Numbered from the stretch's first letter, positions 10,727-23,990 are shown. The stretch is DNA of 64,000 nt from Hippophae tibetana (GCA_037013495.1 CM072805.1:37055169-37119168), one strand, 5' to 3'. Made by a program: numbers and translations. Notes: generated by a model from the letters alone, not told the origin.

Positions 10727-13412
10727 TCAATGCCTATTGTCATTCCTGTCTACATTAATAGACCATGAAGCTTTAGAAGCTTCATCATATGAGACTTCAT
10801 GACTTGTCCTTTCCTTATCTAAGGTCTTTAAGGCCCTAGTACTAAGTGGCTTGTGACCTAATCTATGTTGTTGAATTACTAATATAGAAGCTGAACCTCC
10901 AAAGTCCGAAGAAGATAACATATCACCAATTATCCCAAGCTCAGGACATTCATTCCACTCAGCAAGTCCTAATATAAGTTCAGAATCATCATGATGCCTT
11001 CCAACCAAAATCAGATCAAAACTACCAACCATATCTTTTAAAGCATTAGACAATCCAAGAGCATCTCTAACCACTTCTTCCACTATCATGAACTTTTCGT
11101 TACCTGCATTTGCTTGTCTATATTCATTTAGCAAATCACTATCTCTTTTTCTTTCTTTGCTATTCTCAGCTCCAAACAGAAGGAACCTAGCAACTGTTAA
11201 GTTCACTCTTTCATGAGTTGCCATACGAGATCCATATGCAAGTGACTCTGCATCATCTGCGCCTCCAATGAAGATTACGGCAACATGGTACAAATAATTT
11301 GTTGTTAAAAGTGTGGATGCCCCTGCTATGACTCCCCGGTCGATTAGAATTCCAACTGAACAAGGTGCCCTTTCAAGGATAACAAGGTTCATACTTTGAA
11401 TACCTCTATTTACCATCCCTACAGAGCCATCTATAGTCCATCTCTTATGAAATGGTACTATCACAATGTTGGACCGGGAGTTCAATGCTACCCTGCAAAC
11501 ATCATCATGCATTGTTTCGTAACGTGAGACAGAGGTAAAGGAATAGACTGAAGCACAACCTTCATTTTGGAGCTCATATTTTCTTAAGGCGTTTAAGATT
11601 TGGACTGAGGTTGATGTGCTTTCACGTAGATTATGTTCAGGTTTGTAGGCGGCAGTGAGAACAGGGTTGACAGTTCCAACTAGCTCGATCAGAATAATTG
11701 CTGTTATGGAAATAGGATTATCTTGTGTAGCATGAGATGCTTCTAAGACATTTATGACTGTTGGAACACTATCAGGAGTTTGAATGCATATCAGAATTTT
11801 GAACTCAGCTTCACGCTTTATATGTTGAATGGTACTTTTTTTAAGAACCAAGTACTGCTTTGAAGGATCATACAGAAGTCTAATTAGTGGTGCTATGATT
11901 GCTGTTACTCCTACCACTGAGAACACTGCTAGTGAATATGCTTGTTCTGTTAATATCTGTGAAGGTAATTTTATTAAACGATCAATTACATATTAAACCA
12001 GAGATTAACTGAGAATATGAAGGAAATAAGAATGAAATAGTTTTTCTATAGCTAAAAGGGTGAGCATATATTTAAACATATACCTCATTTTGCCTCCACA
12101 ATTTGTAAAGTATGAGCTCCATTATGCCTTTGCAATTTAGAATCAACCCGAGAACCAAAGAATCACGTCGTGGTACATTATTGTACTGACATATTAACAT
12201 TACTGCTCCAATCTTTACAAGGAAAGAAGATAGAGTGACAGCTGCAACAGCTCCCAAATTGATTAATGGAATGCCAAAGACATTTACTTGCATTCCAACT
12301 ACTGCAAGATAAGTTGGATAGAACAATCCTGAAGCAAGAAGATCGACTTTAGCTACCATTGCTAAACCTAAAGGAGGTCCATCAGGTACAACTAAACCTA
12401 AAATCATTGGCCCTAAAACATAATGCTGACCAACAAGTTCACTTAGAAATCCAATAACCATAACACCAACCAAAAGCCAAAAAACATGGATCTCTTTAAT
12501 TTGTTTCCTTCCCAGAGAATGACTTCTCATCCATTTAATAATGGGACGCAACACATATGTTATAACAGTCAAAAGAATAAGTGCTGATAAAATTGCCAAC
12601 ACAGGGATTAGAAGAGTGCCACTCTTATTTTCCATAAATGCTAGAGCAATAGCTGTTAAGGAGATACCAAGAATATCACAAAACATTGAAGAAGAAAGAG
12701 CCAAGCGACCAATTTCAGTGTTTTGAATCTTGAGTTCTGTAAGAAGGCAAGCCACAACCGGAAAAGCTGTTATAGAATGTGATGCAGCAAGGAATGGGAG
12801 AGACTTACCAATGTGTTCTTCCAAAGGCAGATAATTTGCTAAAACTAAAGAAAATACACTAGGAAGTATTAACGTAAAGATGAAGATTGAAAATCCTATA
12901 GTCATCGCCTTTCGTTCAGGCTGTATCATAGAGGAAATATCCATCTTCACTCCTATTGCAAATAAGAAGAACATAACACCAAATGTTGAAATGGTTTCTA
13001 TTACTATTGCACCCCTTAAAGGAAACAGAATTTTTGTTATTTGCTTTTTGTGTCCCAAAAGTGATGGTCCAAATACCATACCTCCCTGTTACAGTAATAT
13101 AAAGTTTATCATAAATATGAAGATTAAATGCATACCACATATAAATAAAGAAACATTACCCAAATGAAGACACGGGAAAAGATATTTTCTTACAAAAATT
13201 TGGGAAATAGTGATGGATTGACCAAGAGGTTTGAGGCAAACATGGATAAACTGTGTAACGAGACTAATTAGAGATATCTGAAGCAAAAGAAGAGAGGTAG
13301 CGGTGCCCATAATGTTGTTAAAACTCCAAAAACCCCTGACTGGTATGCCTCGTGTATTACGGCATAACATGGTCTTGTTTCCAACCACCATGACTATATC
13401 TTTTACCTCCAT
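10727..13412 (-). CDS. Cation/H+ antiporter, CHX family (CPA2), three exons
   Basis: Exons 13194-13412, 12084-13085 and 10727-11956 (all phase 0) give 816 residues, usual for CHX proteins. Introns are 108 and 127 bp with GT-AG ends (donors GTAAGA and GTATAT). The exon joins restore the family text SQIF-GGMVFGPSLLGHKK and WRQNE-ILTEQAYSLAVFS. The first half is the Na+/H+ exchanger domain with about 10-12 membrane spans, including SSSMFCDILGIS and GQHYVLGPMILGLVVPDGPP. The second half is the cytosolic CHX tail, with IVPFHKRW, CSVGILIDRG and FDLILVGRHHD. CHX proteins exchange K+ or Na+ for H+ at endomembranes or the plasma membrane, often in pollen or guard cells; which one applies here is not visible. 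The start at 13412 is the first in-frame ATG. The TGA stop lies 136 bp from a Copia LTR. Confidence 0.93.
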
Positions 13413-14402
13413 TGTTTATTCAGACAGGAAACCCTCGTTTTCTTTTTCCTTCTTCTGAAAAGCATATGCCTTGAAGAATGACACACAAACAGGAAGTGAA
13501 AGAGGGAAGGAGAGGGAGGAAGGGAGAGAGAGAGAGAGACATAAATGGAAGGTCAACCTCATCTTTTGGAACTTCGTATGTATGTTATAGGAACTGTTGG
13601 CTTCAATTTACTCGGTGTTGTATCACTCATTACCGTAGAAATTTTATATTGTAATACACTAACGCCATGCAGTTATCTAATAATACCTAGAAATAATTAA
13701 CGCTTTAATTTAAAGAAAATATAAATGACGGTGAAAATCATAGCAGCTAAAATTAGCACATTTACAAGCATGATATCATATATAAATATAGCGTCAAGTC
13801 TTAGGTATATTACAATTTTTTTTTATTAATATGAGAACTTTAAGAAATCCCCTAAAAAATCTAAACAGAGAATCTATCTAGATAACCTTATTAAAATATC
13901 AATAATTCTCTATAACTTTTTATAAATATATATTATAAAAGCATCTTGAATGTCTAAAAGATTGTAGGATTATATTAACAACATAATTAGATCATGATCA
14001 AACAAGGTAATTGTTTAAATGCAATTTCTCACGTATAGATAGTAAAACTTTGTTATTCATTTCTAAAAACAATAAAACTATTACATTTAAAATTTATAGT
14101 CACAAAAATAGCACCATTTATATTTATCTTATATATTTTTACTATTAAAAAAATACATTATTTTATTTTAAAATTTTCCAATTAAACACCATTTAAAATA
14201 AACTATGATAATTTAAATCCATTTAATATTGAACTTCATCCAATTAATTTGTTTAACATTATTAGGATTTGTTTTTATTATTATGACTTTTAAATATGTG
14301 ATTTTTTATTTTCCTTCACTTTTAATTTAGCCAATTTATTTTCAATATTTTCTTCACTTTTGATTTGTTTGGATATTCATGATTTTTTTTTTTTTTTTGT
14401 AG
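13413..14402. other. CHX upstream region and AT-rich spacer
   Basis: A purine tract at 13498-13540 with a GA microsatellite reads as a CT-rich leader on the CHX strand, as is common in plant 5' UTRs. Beyond about 13700 it is plain AT-rich DNA. Confidence 0.45.
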
Positions 14403-15444
14403 ATTGGCTTCTACACCAATAGAAGTTAATGATGTTGTTTATGTTGGTGGAGGGTTTGATGGGAAAGACTATCTAAGGTAAGATGTTATATTGTATTTTA
14501 TTATTTCAAATATTTGAATAGATAGCTGGAATGGAGAGAATTTTATTTAATAGGAGAAAAAATGGAGAAAAAAAAACTTTTAGTTGCTTATGATTTTAGA
14601 AGCTTCTCTAAAAGGACTTTTGTTTTTTTAGGGAAGGAATGACCATCTTCTTCCCTAATTTGACATTTTTTTATGATCCAAACTGTTTAAACCTGTTCTA
14701 CTTTTAGTACTTATTCAATTTAGGTATACTTTGAATCTATGTACTTAAGTAGATCGGTAAATCTGCCACAACCTAGAGAAAATCACAAGTATGAGAAAGG
14801 TATGATGAGAAATACAGTTAGTAGGTAACCTGCTTTAATTTATGAACAGTAAAACCCATATTTTCTTTCGGCTTGTCCTGATTGTGTAACTAAAAATGTT
14901 ACTTGTGTTTTCAGGCCAGTGGAAAGATTTGATCCCCATGAAGGTTCATGGAGGGGACTTGGAGAACATTTCGACAAAGAGAGCATGTCACTCTTTGGTC
15001 GTTCACAATGAAAAATTGTGGGTTAATTTTTCGTTTGCTAGAAATGGAAATTGGTAGGTTGGTTTTACATATCAAATATCAACTTGGCTGCTAATGGTCC
15101 AAGAACTTGATATGATTTTGAGTGTTTAATCTCAGAAATATATAATGTTCTAAGTGTGAACTTTTTGTGCCATATCAAATCCAAAGATATCAATCATCAT
15201 ATGCAAAAAACTAAACCATTGAGAACTTTGTTGCAGATATGCTCTAGGTGGTTATGATGGAAATCAAATGGTATCTACAGTTGAGGTCTTCGATCACTGT
15301 CATAGTTCATGGATGTTGACAGAATCCACGAACAATTCTCGGGAATACTTTGGCACTGTAGTGAGTGGAGATGCGATATACGTCCTTGGGGCAGACAATG
15401 ATGGACGAGTTCTAGAACACAGTAAACAACTATTTGTCTTGTGA
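14403..15444 (+). pseudogene. Kelch-repeat protein gene fragment, decayed
   Basis: Three exon remnants keep their splice sites: 14403-14477 (VVYVGGGFDGKDYL), 14915-15017 (PVERFDPHEGSW, then in a shifted frame TKRACHSLVVHNEKL) and 15237-15444 (YALGGYDGNQMVSTVEVFD ... YFGTVV ... IYVLG). They resemble consecutive kelch blades of plant kelch proteins such as the DCD-kelch group. The donor after NEKL is GTGGGT and the next exon restores KLYALGG. A one-base shift lies inside the second remnant, between 14950 and 14970. Exons for a start codon and earlier blades are not found at 13700-14400. The reading ends in a non-kelch tail (LEHSKQLFVL) just before the second Copia element at 15452, so the 3' end is also lost. 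Confidence 0.75.
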
Positions 15445-15451
15445 AGTCTGA

Positions 15452-15655
15452 TGTAAGAAATAAATTTATTAGTGATGAATAAATGAATGTTTACAACTTA
15501 TTTATACAACGAAAAGAAAAATTGTAATAATTAAAAATAAACACAATTATGGAGAGACATGTTCTTAGACAGCCTATCCTTCCCCACCAAGCTGTTAGTG
15601 GCTGCTTCCAACTGGTGTGTTAGTTGTCACGAGCTGGATCTCATGTTCTTTAACA
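15452..15655 (-). repeat. 3' LTR of the second Copia element
   Basis: Plus-strand text begins TGTAAGAAATAAATTTATTA and ends TCATGTTCTTTAACA; it is colinear with 20678-20881. Confidence 0.9.
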
Positions 15656-18600
15656 TTCACCCTTAAGTTAGAATATATGTTAATTATTTCTAACTTGTTA
15701 AGTAAGCTTGAGAACTGTGGAAAACTCAGGAATTTAGTAAATATATCTGTTGGTTGCTCTAATGTAGAGATATGATAAGTTTTGATCATTCCAGCTTGAA
15801 TCTTTTCTCTTACTAGATGACAATCGATCTCTATGTGTTTGGTTCGCTCATGAAACACTGGATTTGATGCAATGTGAATAGTTGCTTGATTGTCACAATA
15901 TAACTTGGTTGGTTGGGAGTGTTTGATACCCAAATCATTCAAAATATATCGTAACCAGGTTACTTCGCAACATGCTGCTGCCATAGAGCGATATTCTGCT
16001 TCTGCACTTGATCGTGAGACTGTATTTTGTTTCTTAGTCTTCCAAGAAATTAGCGAGTTTCCAAGAAACATACAATATCCCGTGGTTGATCGTCGTGTAT
16101 CTGTGCATTTTGCCCAATCTGCATCACAAAAAACATTTAGTTGTAATGAACTAGTTGCTGAGAAAAAGAGACCTTGCCCTGGTGTGTTCTTGACATATCG
16201 TAGCACTCGTTGAGCTGCTTCCAAATGTGGTTGTCGTGGTTTATCCATATATTGAATGAGAATGTGCACGACATACACTAAGTCGAGCCTTGTGATGGTC
16301 AAGTATATTAATCTCCCAACAAGTCTTCGATAGGATGTGGGATTACTGATGAATTCCCCTTCAACCTTACTGAGGGATAAATTTTGTTCCATAGGTGAAT
16401 TGGCAGATTTGGCACCAAGATAACCCATGTCCTCTAATATTTCAAGTGCGTACTTGCGTTGTGACAGAACAATTCCCTTCCTGGAACGTGAAACTTCTAT
16501 ACCCAAAAAATACTTTAATTCACCGAGATCTTTAAGCTTGAATTGTCTCATGAGATGATTCTTAGTTTCTTCAATGTCTTGTATATTGTTTCATGTTATG
16601 ATTATATCATCTACATAGACAAGAAGAGTAGAGAAGGAATTACCACGGGTTCAGACGAACAGTGAGTGATCATACTTGGATTGGTTAAAACCAGCTAGCT
16701 TAAGTGTTGTTGATAGCTTGATGAACCACTGTCGTGAGGCTTGTTTGAGTCCATACAAAGATTTATGTAGCTTACATACTCGTGTTTCCCCCTTTCGTCC
16801 GAATCCAGGTGGAAGGGACACGTAGACATCTTCATAAAGATCACCATAGAGAAAAGCATTATTGACATCGAGTTTTCGAAGATGCCAATTTTGAATAGCA
16901 GCAACGGCAAGGAGAAGCCAAACAGTGACAAGTTTGGCTACTGGTACAAAAGTTTCTTGGAAGTCAAAACCTTCAATCTGACTGTATCCTTTGGCCACTA
17001 ACCGAGCCTTGTATCGTTCCACAGAACCATCAAGATTATGCTTGATTTTGTAGACCCATTTACAACCAACTGGTTTTTTGTTTGGAGAAAGTTGTTGAAA
17101 CGTCCAAGTGCCATTAGTTTCAAGAGCATCCAGTTCTTGTTTCATGGCAAACCGCCATTTTGGATCATTGAAAGCTTCAGCAAAGGTGGTTGGTTCCCTG
17201 AGAATGGAAATAGAAGTAGCAAAAGCACGATGTGCAGGTGATAATTGGTCATAGGTAAGTACATGAGATAAAGAATGAGAAGTACCTTTGTCTTTGGACG
17301 ATGCTGAGTGATACGAAGGGAAGGACCGAGAAGGTAAGGAAGCTTCTACATGATATTTTTGAAGGTAGTTAGGAACATTGGTGGATCGACGAAGCCTATG
17401 TGCGACTGGTGTTGGAGGAGTTATGTGTGGTGGAGAAGTTGATGATGATGTTTCTGGAGATGAATTTTGAAGATGAAGAGTGTCTGAGTTGATTGTTGGA
17501 AGGACAGATGGTGTATGATCAAGTGATATATGTGGATTGCTTGATTGGCGAATGTTGGGTAGGTCATCATAAATAGTATCTTCTGATGGAGGAAATAAAG
17601 TTGGAGTGTTGACAACGGAAATGAAATAAGGAAATACATGTTCATGAAAGATAACATCACGAGACACTAAAGTCTTATTTGTTTCCAGATTGTAGACACG
17701 ATAACCTTTGATCCCAGATGGATACCCAATGAATATGCATTTATGTGACCTAGCATCAAACTTGGTAAGTCGTTCATGATGTGTAGACACAAAACAAAGG
17801 GAACCAAAAACACGAAGGTGTTCATACCTAGAAGTTTTGTGAAAAAGGACTTCAAATGGTGTTTTACCCTTGAGAACAGGTGTTGGAGTACGATTTATGA
17901 GGTATGTGGCTGTAAGAATGGCATCTCCCCAGAATTTTTTAGGAAGATTGGCTTGGAAGAGCAATGAATGAGCGACATTGAGAAGATGACGGTGTTTGCG
18001 TTCAGCAACACCATTTTGTTGAGGGGTAGAGACACAACTAGTTTGATGAAGGATTCCCTTGGTAGAAAACAAATGGGTCATAGAGAATTCTGGTCCATTG
18101 TCACTATGAATGATTTTAACTCTGGATGAAAATTGTGTTTCAACAAGATTGATGAAGGTGGTAAGAAATGTGTGTGTATCAGATTTAGTATGTAAGAGAT
18201 AGACCCATGTGCATCTTGAGTAGTCATCAACAATAGTGAGAAAATAACGTGCTCCATTAAGTGTTGGAATGTGATAACCACCCCAAATATCAACATGAAT
18301 CATTTCAAAAGGTGTTTTTATATTGATGGAACTTAAAGGAAATTGATTACGTGTTTGCTTAGCTAATGGACAAATAGAACAATCACTAATAGAACAAAAA
18401 GGTGTGTTGATGGAAAGAGAAATTACACGCAAACTGTTATTAAATAAATGACCAAGTCGTTGATGCCATAGATGAGAGTTGGTGAAAGCAGTGTTTGAAA
18501 CGGAGAAACATCCAGCCTTTTCAGAAATAGTCAAATAGTAGAGTCTTGCTTTCTCAGTTCTCATCCCAATTGTCTTCCCTGAGCATTTGTCCTGAACAAA

Positions 18601-20677
18601 GCACATATTATTAGTGAAGATGACATGGAAAAATGAGGTTTGAGTTAGTTTGGCTACTGAAACTAAGTTTAATTTGAAGTAGGGAACACACAAGACATTA
18701 TGGAGTATGAAATTATTTGAGAAATGTACAGTGTCAATATGTGTGACACGGGCAAGAGAATGATCAGGTAAATGCACATGCCGATTAGTGACTGGAATTC
18801 TGGAGCTCATAAGGTTTTGGGAACAGACCATGTGATCAGTTGCCCCTAAATCAAAAATCCAACGAGTTTCTGAATGGAAAACAGTTGCACATAATGTGTT
18901 ACCTGAAGAAGTAGTCACTTGATTTGCCATGCTACCTGATTTGGATTGATTGAGAAGTGTAAGGAGCTCTTGATATTGGGCAGATGTAAGATTGTGAGAT
19001 GGTGTCTTTGTGTCGGAGCAGCTTTCCTAAAAGTCAGTATGATGAGCTTTGGAAGGGAAGTCATAACTTGTGTTTCTCTTATCTTGAATTACTTCTTTCT
19101 TCCGACACATGTTGATGTCATGTCCATTCAAACCACAGAAATTACATTTGAGACGCTTTCGGAAGTTTTCAAAAATGTGTCCATTGAGATCACAAAAATC
19201 ACATTTGAGGTGACTTCGTCAATTCTCATAATTATGGCCTATATTGTTGCATTTATTGCACTTGAGATGTGGGTTTCTTGGTGGGTAATTTTTCTGAGGA
19301 TATTATGGATGACTATCTCTGGCAACAAGTGCAGCAGCTTCTAGCATCCTTCCTATGCTTTGAGTGGAGACAGCTCTTTGCTTTTCATCTTGAACAATAA
19401 GTGAATATACCTTATTTACTGTAGGTAATGGTTCCATGAGCAAGATTTGTTCGCGTGCTGATGTGTAAACCGTGTTAAGGCCCATGAGAAACTTTATGGT
19501 TCGCTGCTTTTGTTGATATTCTTGTAATTTCCTTCCGGCATTTCCTCCACAGTGTGGAAGAGGACATAGTGCATCACGACTATCCCATAAACTTTTCAAT
19601 TTGGTATAGTATTCTCCAATGCTTACACCTTCTTGCATGCAATCATGGATCTCTTGCCCAATGTGGAATAGGTGCACGTTGTTGGTGTGCGAAAAACGTT
19701 CCTTTAATTCTTCTCATAGCTCATATGTAGTATCACTATACATGACACTTTCTACAATTTTGGGTGATATGGTGTTGAGGATCCATCCTTTGATAAGAAT
19801 GTTGCAGCGAGTCCATTGTTTGATTTCTGCTTCAAGGTTTGTTGATGGCTTTTTGATTGTGCCGTCAATGAATCCTTCTTTGTTTTTGGTTATTAGAGCC
19901 ATGAGCATTGCATGACTCCAAATGTGATAGTTTTCTTGGTTTAAGGATTGAGCTACGAGAACCATGCCTGGTTGGTCTGAGTGGTGTAGATATAATGAAT
20001 GGCTAGGGTCATCATACCATTTTGGTAAATTAGGGTTGGTATTGGTAGTCATAGACATTTTTGGTTGAATAAATTTGAAAGAACGGGATAGATTTAAGTG
20101 TGTTTTAGACAATAATGACTATTTATGAAATAAATAATGGACTGAAATGTGTTTTTTCTAATAGAAAATGAGTCAAGGATTACAGAACTGGAAATTTTAG
20201 CCGTAGAACCGGTCGAAAAGTGGGTGAACCGGCGTCTGGAGTGGCTGCAACGGCGGCTGCAATGGTGAAGCATTGAACCGGATGAAGACCGAACCAGACC
20301 GAGGACCAACCCGGGTGAACGACGCGTCGTCTGTTTCAGCGCCGAGCGAACGACGTGTCGTTTGTTTCAGCGGGCGAGCGACGACGTGTCGTTGGAGTCA
20401 TCTTCTTCAGCAGCTGGCGCGTGTTGGAGCGTGTGGCTCCGGCGAGGCGCGTGGAATGCCGACGAGTTTAAACAAGGTGCGTGTGAACGCGTGGAGAGGT
20501 ATTTTGGCTTGATTTTAATTGCAGATTGCTCGGATTTTTCTGAATAATATGATGGGATGAAATTAAAATTATTTTATGAATCGGAATTGGTTTTGGAAAA
20601 AAACAGATTGAGGAAAAATGGGAAAAAATTTCTATGAGCTTATTTTTCTGGGAATCGTTTCCTAAGCTCTGATACCA

Positions 20678-20881
20678 TGTAAGAAACGAATTTATTGATG
20701 ATGAATAAACGAATGTTTACAACCTATTTATACAAAAAAAAACAAAATTGTAATAATTAAAAATAAACACAATTATGGAGAGGCATGTTCTTAGACAACC
20801 TATCTTTTCCCACCAAGTTGTTGGTAACTGTTTCTAGCTGGTGTGTTGGTTATCATCAGCTGGATCTCATGTTCTTTAACA
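20678..20881 (-). repeat. 5' LTR of the second Copia element
   Basis: Plus-strand text begins TGTAAGAAACGAATTTATTG directly after the reversed primer-binding site GCTCTGATACCA. Confidence 0.9.
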
Positions 20882-21904
20882 CATGATGTTCATCTTAAAC
20901 TACGCAAAAATTGATAATGTCGACTTTATAACAATGTAAGAGGAAAAACTTTCATTTTTTGGCTAGGAGTGATTGAAGATGTCTAAATCACTTCAAAAGT
21001 TAATTCATTTAAAAAAAATAGTAATGGAATTGTACTTAAAGAGCTTAACAGTATATTTTTTCATTTTTATTTTCAATTAAGATAGGAATATATTTTGTAA
21101 AAGAAAAAACAATTCAACTACAACAGTAAAAAATTTCTTTATCTCAAGCTTATTTATTTGTCCTTCAAATATGTTTATATATGCTTTGTTCGCCATTTCG
21201 AGAGTCGCTTCAGCAACCTCTTCCAGGGCTTATTCCAACTTTTTTCTTCCCTATTTCCTCCATCAAATCTCATCAAACTAGGCCCAGTCTTGCCATTTAT
21301 AAAGAAATTCGGGGGCAAAATCGAGAGAAGAAATTGTGAAGAGCGTTATTATTAAGTATTAACAATAATGAAATGACCCATAATAATAGTCCGTTGGTCT
21401 GACGTGGCGCTTAACTAGCACTCATGCTCTTTATTCAATATACGGCATGTCGTTTGATGTTCCTGCCCGACTTATCGTCCCTGATGTTTTGGAACAATGC
21501 TAAATTATAATTGATCTCTAGAATAAAATTGGGCTGATTTTTCCTTTTCTTTTTAATGGTTAGGACTGATGTCTAGTAATATATACCCCAATTTGATAAC
21601 TGCAAGTGAAGACTTTAACTTATGTAGATCATTTAGGAAAAAATATATATATATATGGACATTTGTGGTTTCACAGAAAAAGGTTTCATTTTACATACTA
21701 GTTCACTTAATTCAATAATGAGAAACTGATCATGATCTCGAATTAAAATAGAATATATGTACACTTTACAAACACGTAAGTAAGCATATATATATATATA
21801 AGTTATAAAGCTATAATAATACAAGTACAGAAAATATATAGAAAATTAATATTTGTTTAAGTTATTCAAAGCAAGGTTTCGTATGTGTAAAGAGCCAATT
21901 AAGA
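20882..21904. other. Intergenic DNA, no supported gene
   Basis: AT-rich with TA microsatellites near 21642-21655 and 21786-21800. The small open frame at 21158-21355 has no recognisable domain. Confidence 0.45.
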
Positions 21905-23900
21905 TTAAGAGATAGTGAGGTTAAGAATTTCCCTAAACTCAAGCCTTCTAGTCTCATTATAACGTGTTTTATATTTGTTAGGCCAATATGTTAACCAAAT
22001 CCAACCTCTTATCTCCCACTCAATTGTTCTCCCAATAGCTGATTTGTCTACTTTCCACAACACGCTCTCTCCGTACTCATCCCCAGCAAAAACAACACCT
22101 CCTTGTCTAGTAAAAGGCCTATAAGCACTTGAATATCTATGCTTAAACCAAGCCTTTGGGCTTATCAAAGCCATTTTTGATGGTTTGGAAGAAAATACTT
22201 CTCTTCCATCCACACTATCATGGAGATACCAATTCAAATTTGCACTATAACCATAAACTGATTCCTCAAATTTCCAAGGCTTTAAACTCATTGTCATTGA
22301 TTCTCCAGCCGATACCTTAAGTCCCAAGTAAGGATTCGGAGGTTCAAATGAAGCTTCTATACCTTTTTCCATCCCAATTTCTCTTATTGGGTTTTCTGAT
22401 GATTTACCAACTGAGACACTCAGTATGTCGTCTTGAACAGTTGGTGTTATTTGTAGGGATATTCTTGAAGGAAAATGTTTGTCGTCTGCTCCAACTCCTT
22501 TTTCTGACATTAGTGTCTCATTCACAAGTTTAATAACATCACACCTGTTCATTTTAACTAAAAATTAGTTATAAAGTACAATTTTTTTTTAATAATTTAG
22601 TCCATTTGTTATGAAATATTGACACCATAAACAAAGTGTCATTTTTTATCATGTAATTGTTAAAAATTGTTTTGACCTAAATAATTACAATTAAAAATAG
22701 TTCAATTAGTGATCTATGATCTTAATAAAATTCACTCATTTCTTATTTTAAATTACATATTCGAATTATAGAAAGTACTATTCAATTTAAAAAAAAACTT
22801 GAAAATTAACAATTTATAATCACTTTTTTAAAAATAAAAGGGCAAAGCTACTTCAAAAGTTATAACATGAATCTTTTTTGTCAAAATTAAGATGAGGTTT
22901 TGAAACACAATACTTTAAATTAAATGTGTGGGACTCTTATTTACCATTAATGATAAGGTGCTATAGTTGCAATAACTTATATATGCTAATCTTATAGTAT
23001 TCAAATTTATAATGAAATATAAAAATACCTTATGTTGTCAATATTTAGGATGACTGAAACCCAAGCCTTCTGAATCATAACTTTGTAATTAAATTGAAGC
23101 ACACCTTCAAGTTGGTGGAAATTCAGGGAAAAGTAAAGCCTCTCATCAGCAAGAGGATTGTTGCTTGAATTTTCAGTGTGCATGGCTATAACAGGACAAT
23201 ACAATTGAACTTTCCATAACCCAAATGTTGAAATTGCATAAGAGAATAGAGAAGATGGTGTTTTCAAGGTTCTGCTTGTGGCTTGAAATTCCACAATCCA
23301 ATTGGTGATAGCAAGATTTATGGACCTCATCCATTGTTCTTCTAAATTAGAACCTAAAAGTTTCATAAGCAGCTTTGTCCCTTTTCTTGATTGACAATTT
23401 GCCAAGTGATTCTTGAGATTATTAAGACATTCTAATCTCAACTCAGTTGGGGCTTCATAAATACAAACAAGGAATAAAAGTGTGAGGAAAGCAAGGTTAA
23501 AAATGTCTTTGTATTGGTTTGAAATATAATTCAACTTGGGAAATTTGAGCAAGGAGAAATTATTGTTATGGTTTGAGAAACCATAATGAAGAACATCTTT
23601 AACAAAATTAACCAAGAGAGATGATATGGTTTCGTCATCGAATATCTGCTTATTAGTCGAATTTGAGCTGAATTTGAAAGGTTTTGATGTCCAAAGAGAG
23701 ACAGGAAGACTAAAATCAGCTACTATAATGAAAGAAAGAGTTGAATTTTCATGGTTTTTGGATACTGAGAGATTAAGAGATGGTTGGGAACAAGTTGAAG
23801 AAGATATGCAGAGAGAAAATGAGTTTGTTTTCCATTGAGTGACTGGAGGAAGATTCTGAATCCAAGAAAATATATCAGGAAAAACAGAAGAAGAAGCCAT
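21905..23900 (-). CDS. Conserved plant protein of unknown function, two exons
   Basis: Exons 23029-23900 and 21905-22544 give 503 residues; the donor is AAG/GTATTT and the acceptor AACAG/GTGTGATG, joining DNIR to CDVIKLVNETL. I recall close full-length relatives in other eudicots annotated only as hypothetical proteins. It begins MASSSVFPDIFSWIQNLPP and contains LGSNLEEQWMRSINLAITNW, FSYAISTFGLWKVQLYCPVI and, near the C-terminus, RPFTRQGGVVFAGDEYGES followed by WEIRGWIWLTYWPNKYKTRY. One hydrophobic stretch around residues 120-135 (AFLTLLFLVCIYEA) could be buried rather than a membrane span. No catalytic motif is visible. I chose the ATG at 23900 because the family begins there; an ATG four codons upstream is also in frame. 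A TATA-like run lies near 23978-23990. Function is unknown. Confidence 0.88.
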
Positions 23901-23990
23901 AGAAACAAACAAGAACTTGAGCTCTCTCTTTTGTCTTTGTTTTATCTTCTTCTTTGTTTTAATAATGACATGAATTGCATATTATATATA

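Larger units (their letters stand above)
15452..20881 (-). mobile_element. Second Ty1/Copia LTR retrotransposon, broken, older
   Basis: LTRs of 204 bp lie at 20678-20881 (5') and 15452-15655 (3'), each with TG...CA ends on the minus strand. The primer-binding site TGGTATCAGAGCTTAGG lies directly inside the 5' LTR (about 20661-20677), and a purine tract lies inside the 3' LTR at 15656-15672. Parts on the minus strand: GC-rich leader 20180-20480, gag about 20060-19303, zinc-knuckle region 19080-19265, protease near 18860, GAG-pre-integrase 18340-18490, integrase 17700-18300, reverse transcriptase 17130 to 16560 with YVDD near 16610, RNase H 15700-16200. About four breaks. LTRs differ at 20 or more positions (about 90% identity), so it looks somewhat older than the first Copia. 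Sequence and LTR place it in a different family. Flanking target duplications are not clear. Confidence 0.95.

Noticed and set aside
15890-16213. Plus-strand open frame within the second Copia
   Set aside because: It is the antisense shadow of the element's RNase H region.
15447-20886. TCTGA/CATGA as a target duplication of the second Copia
   Set aside because: Only three of five bases agree; not enough to call.
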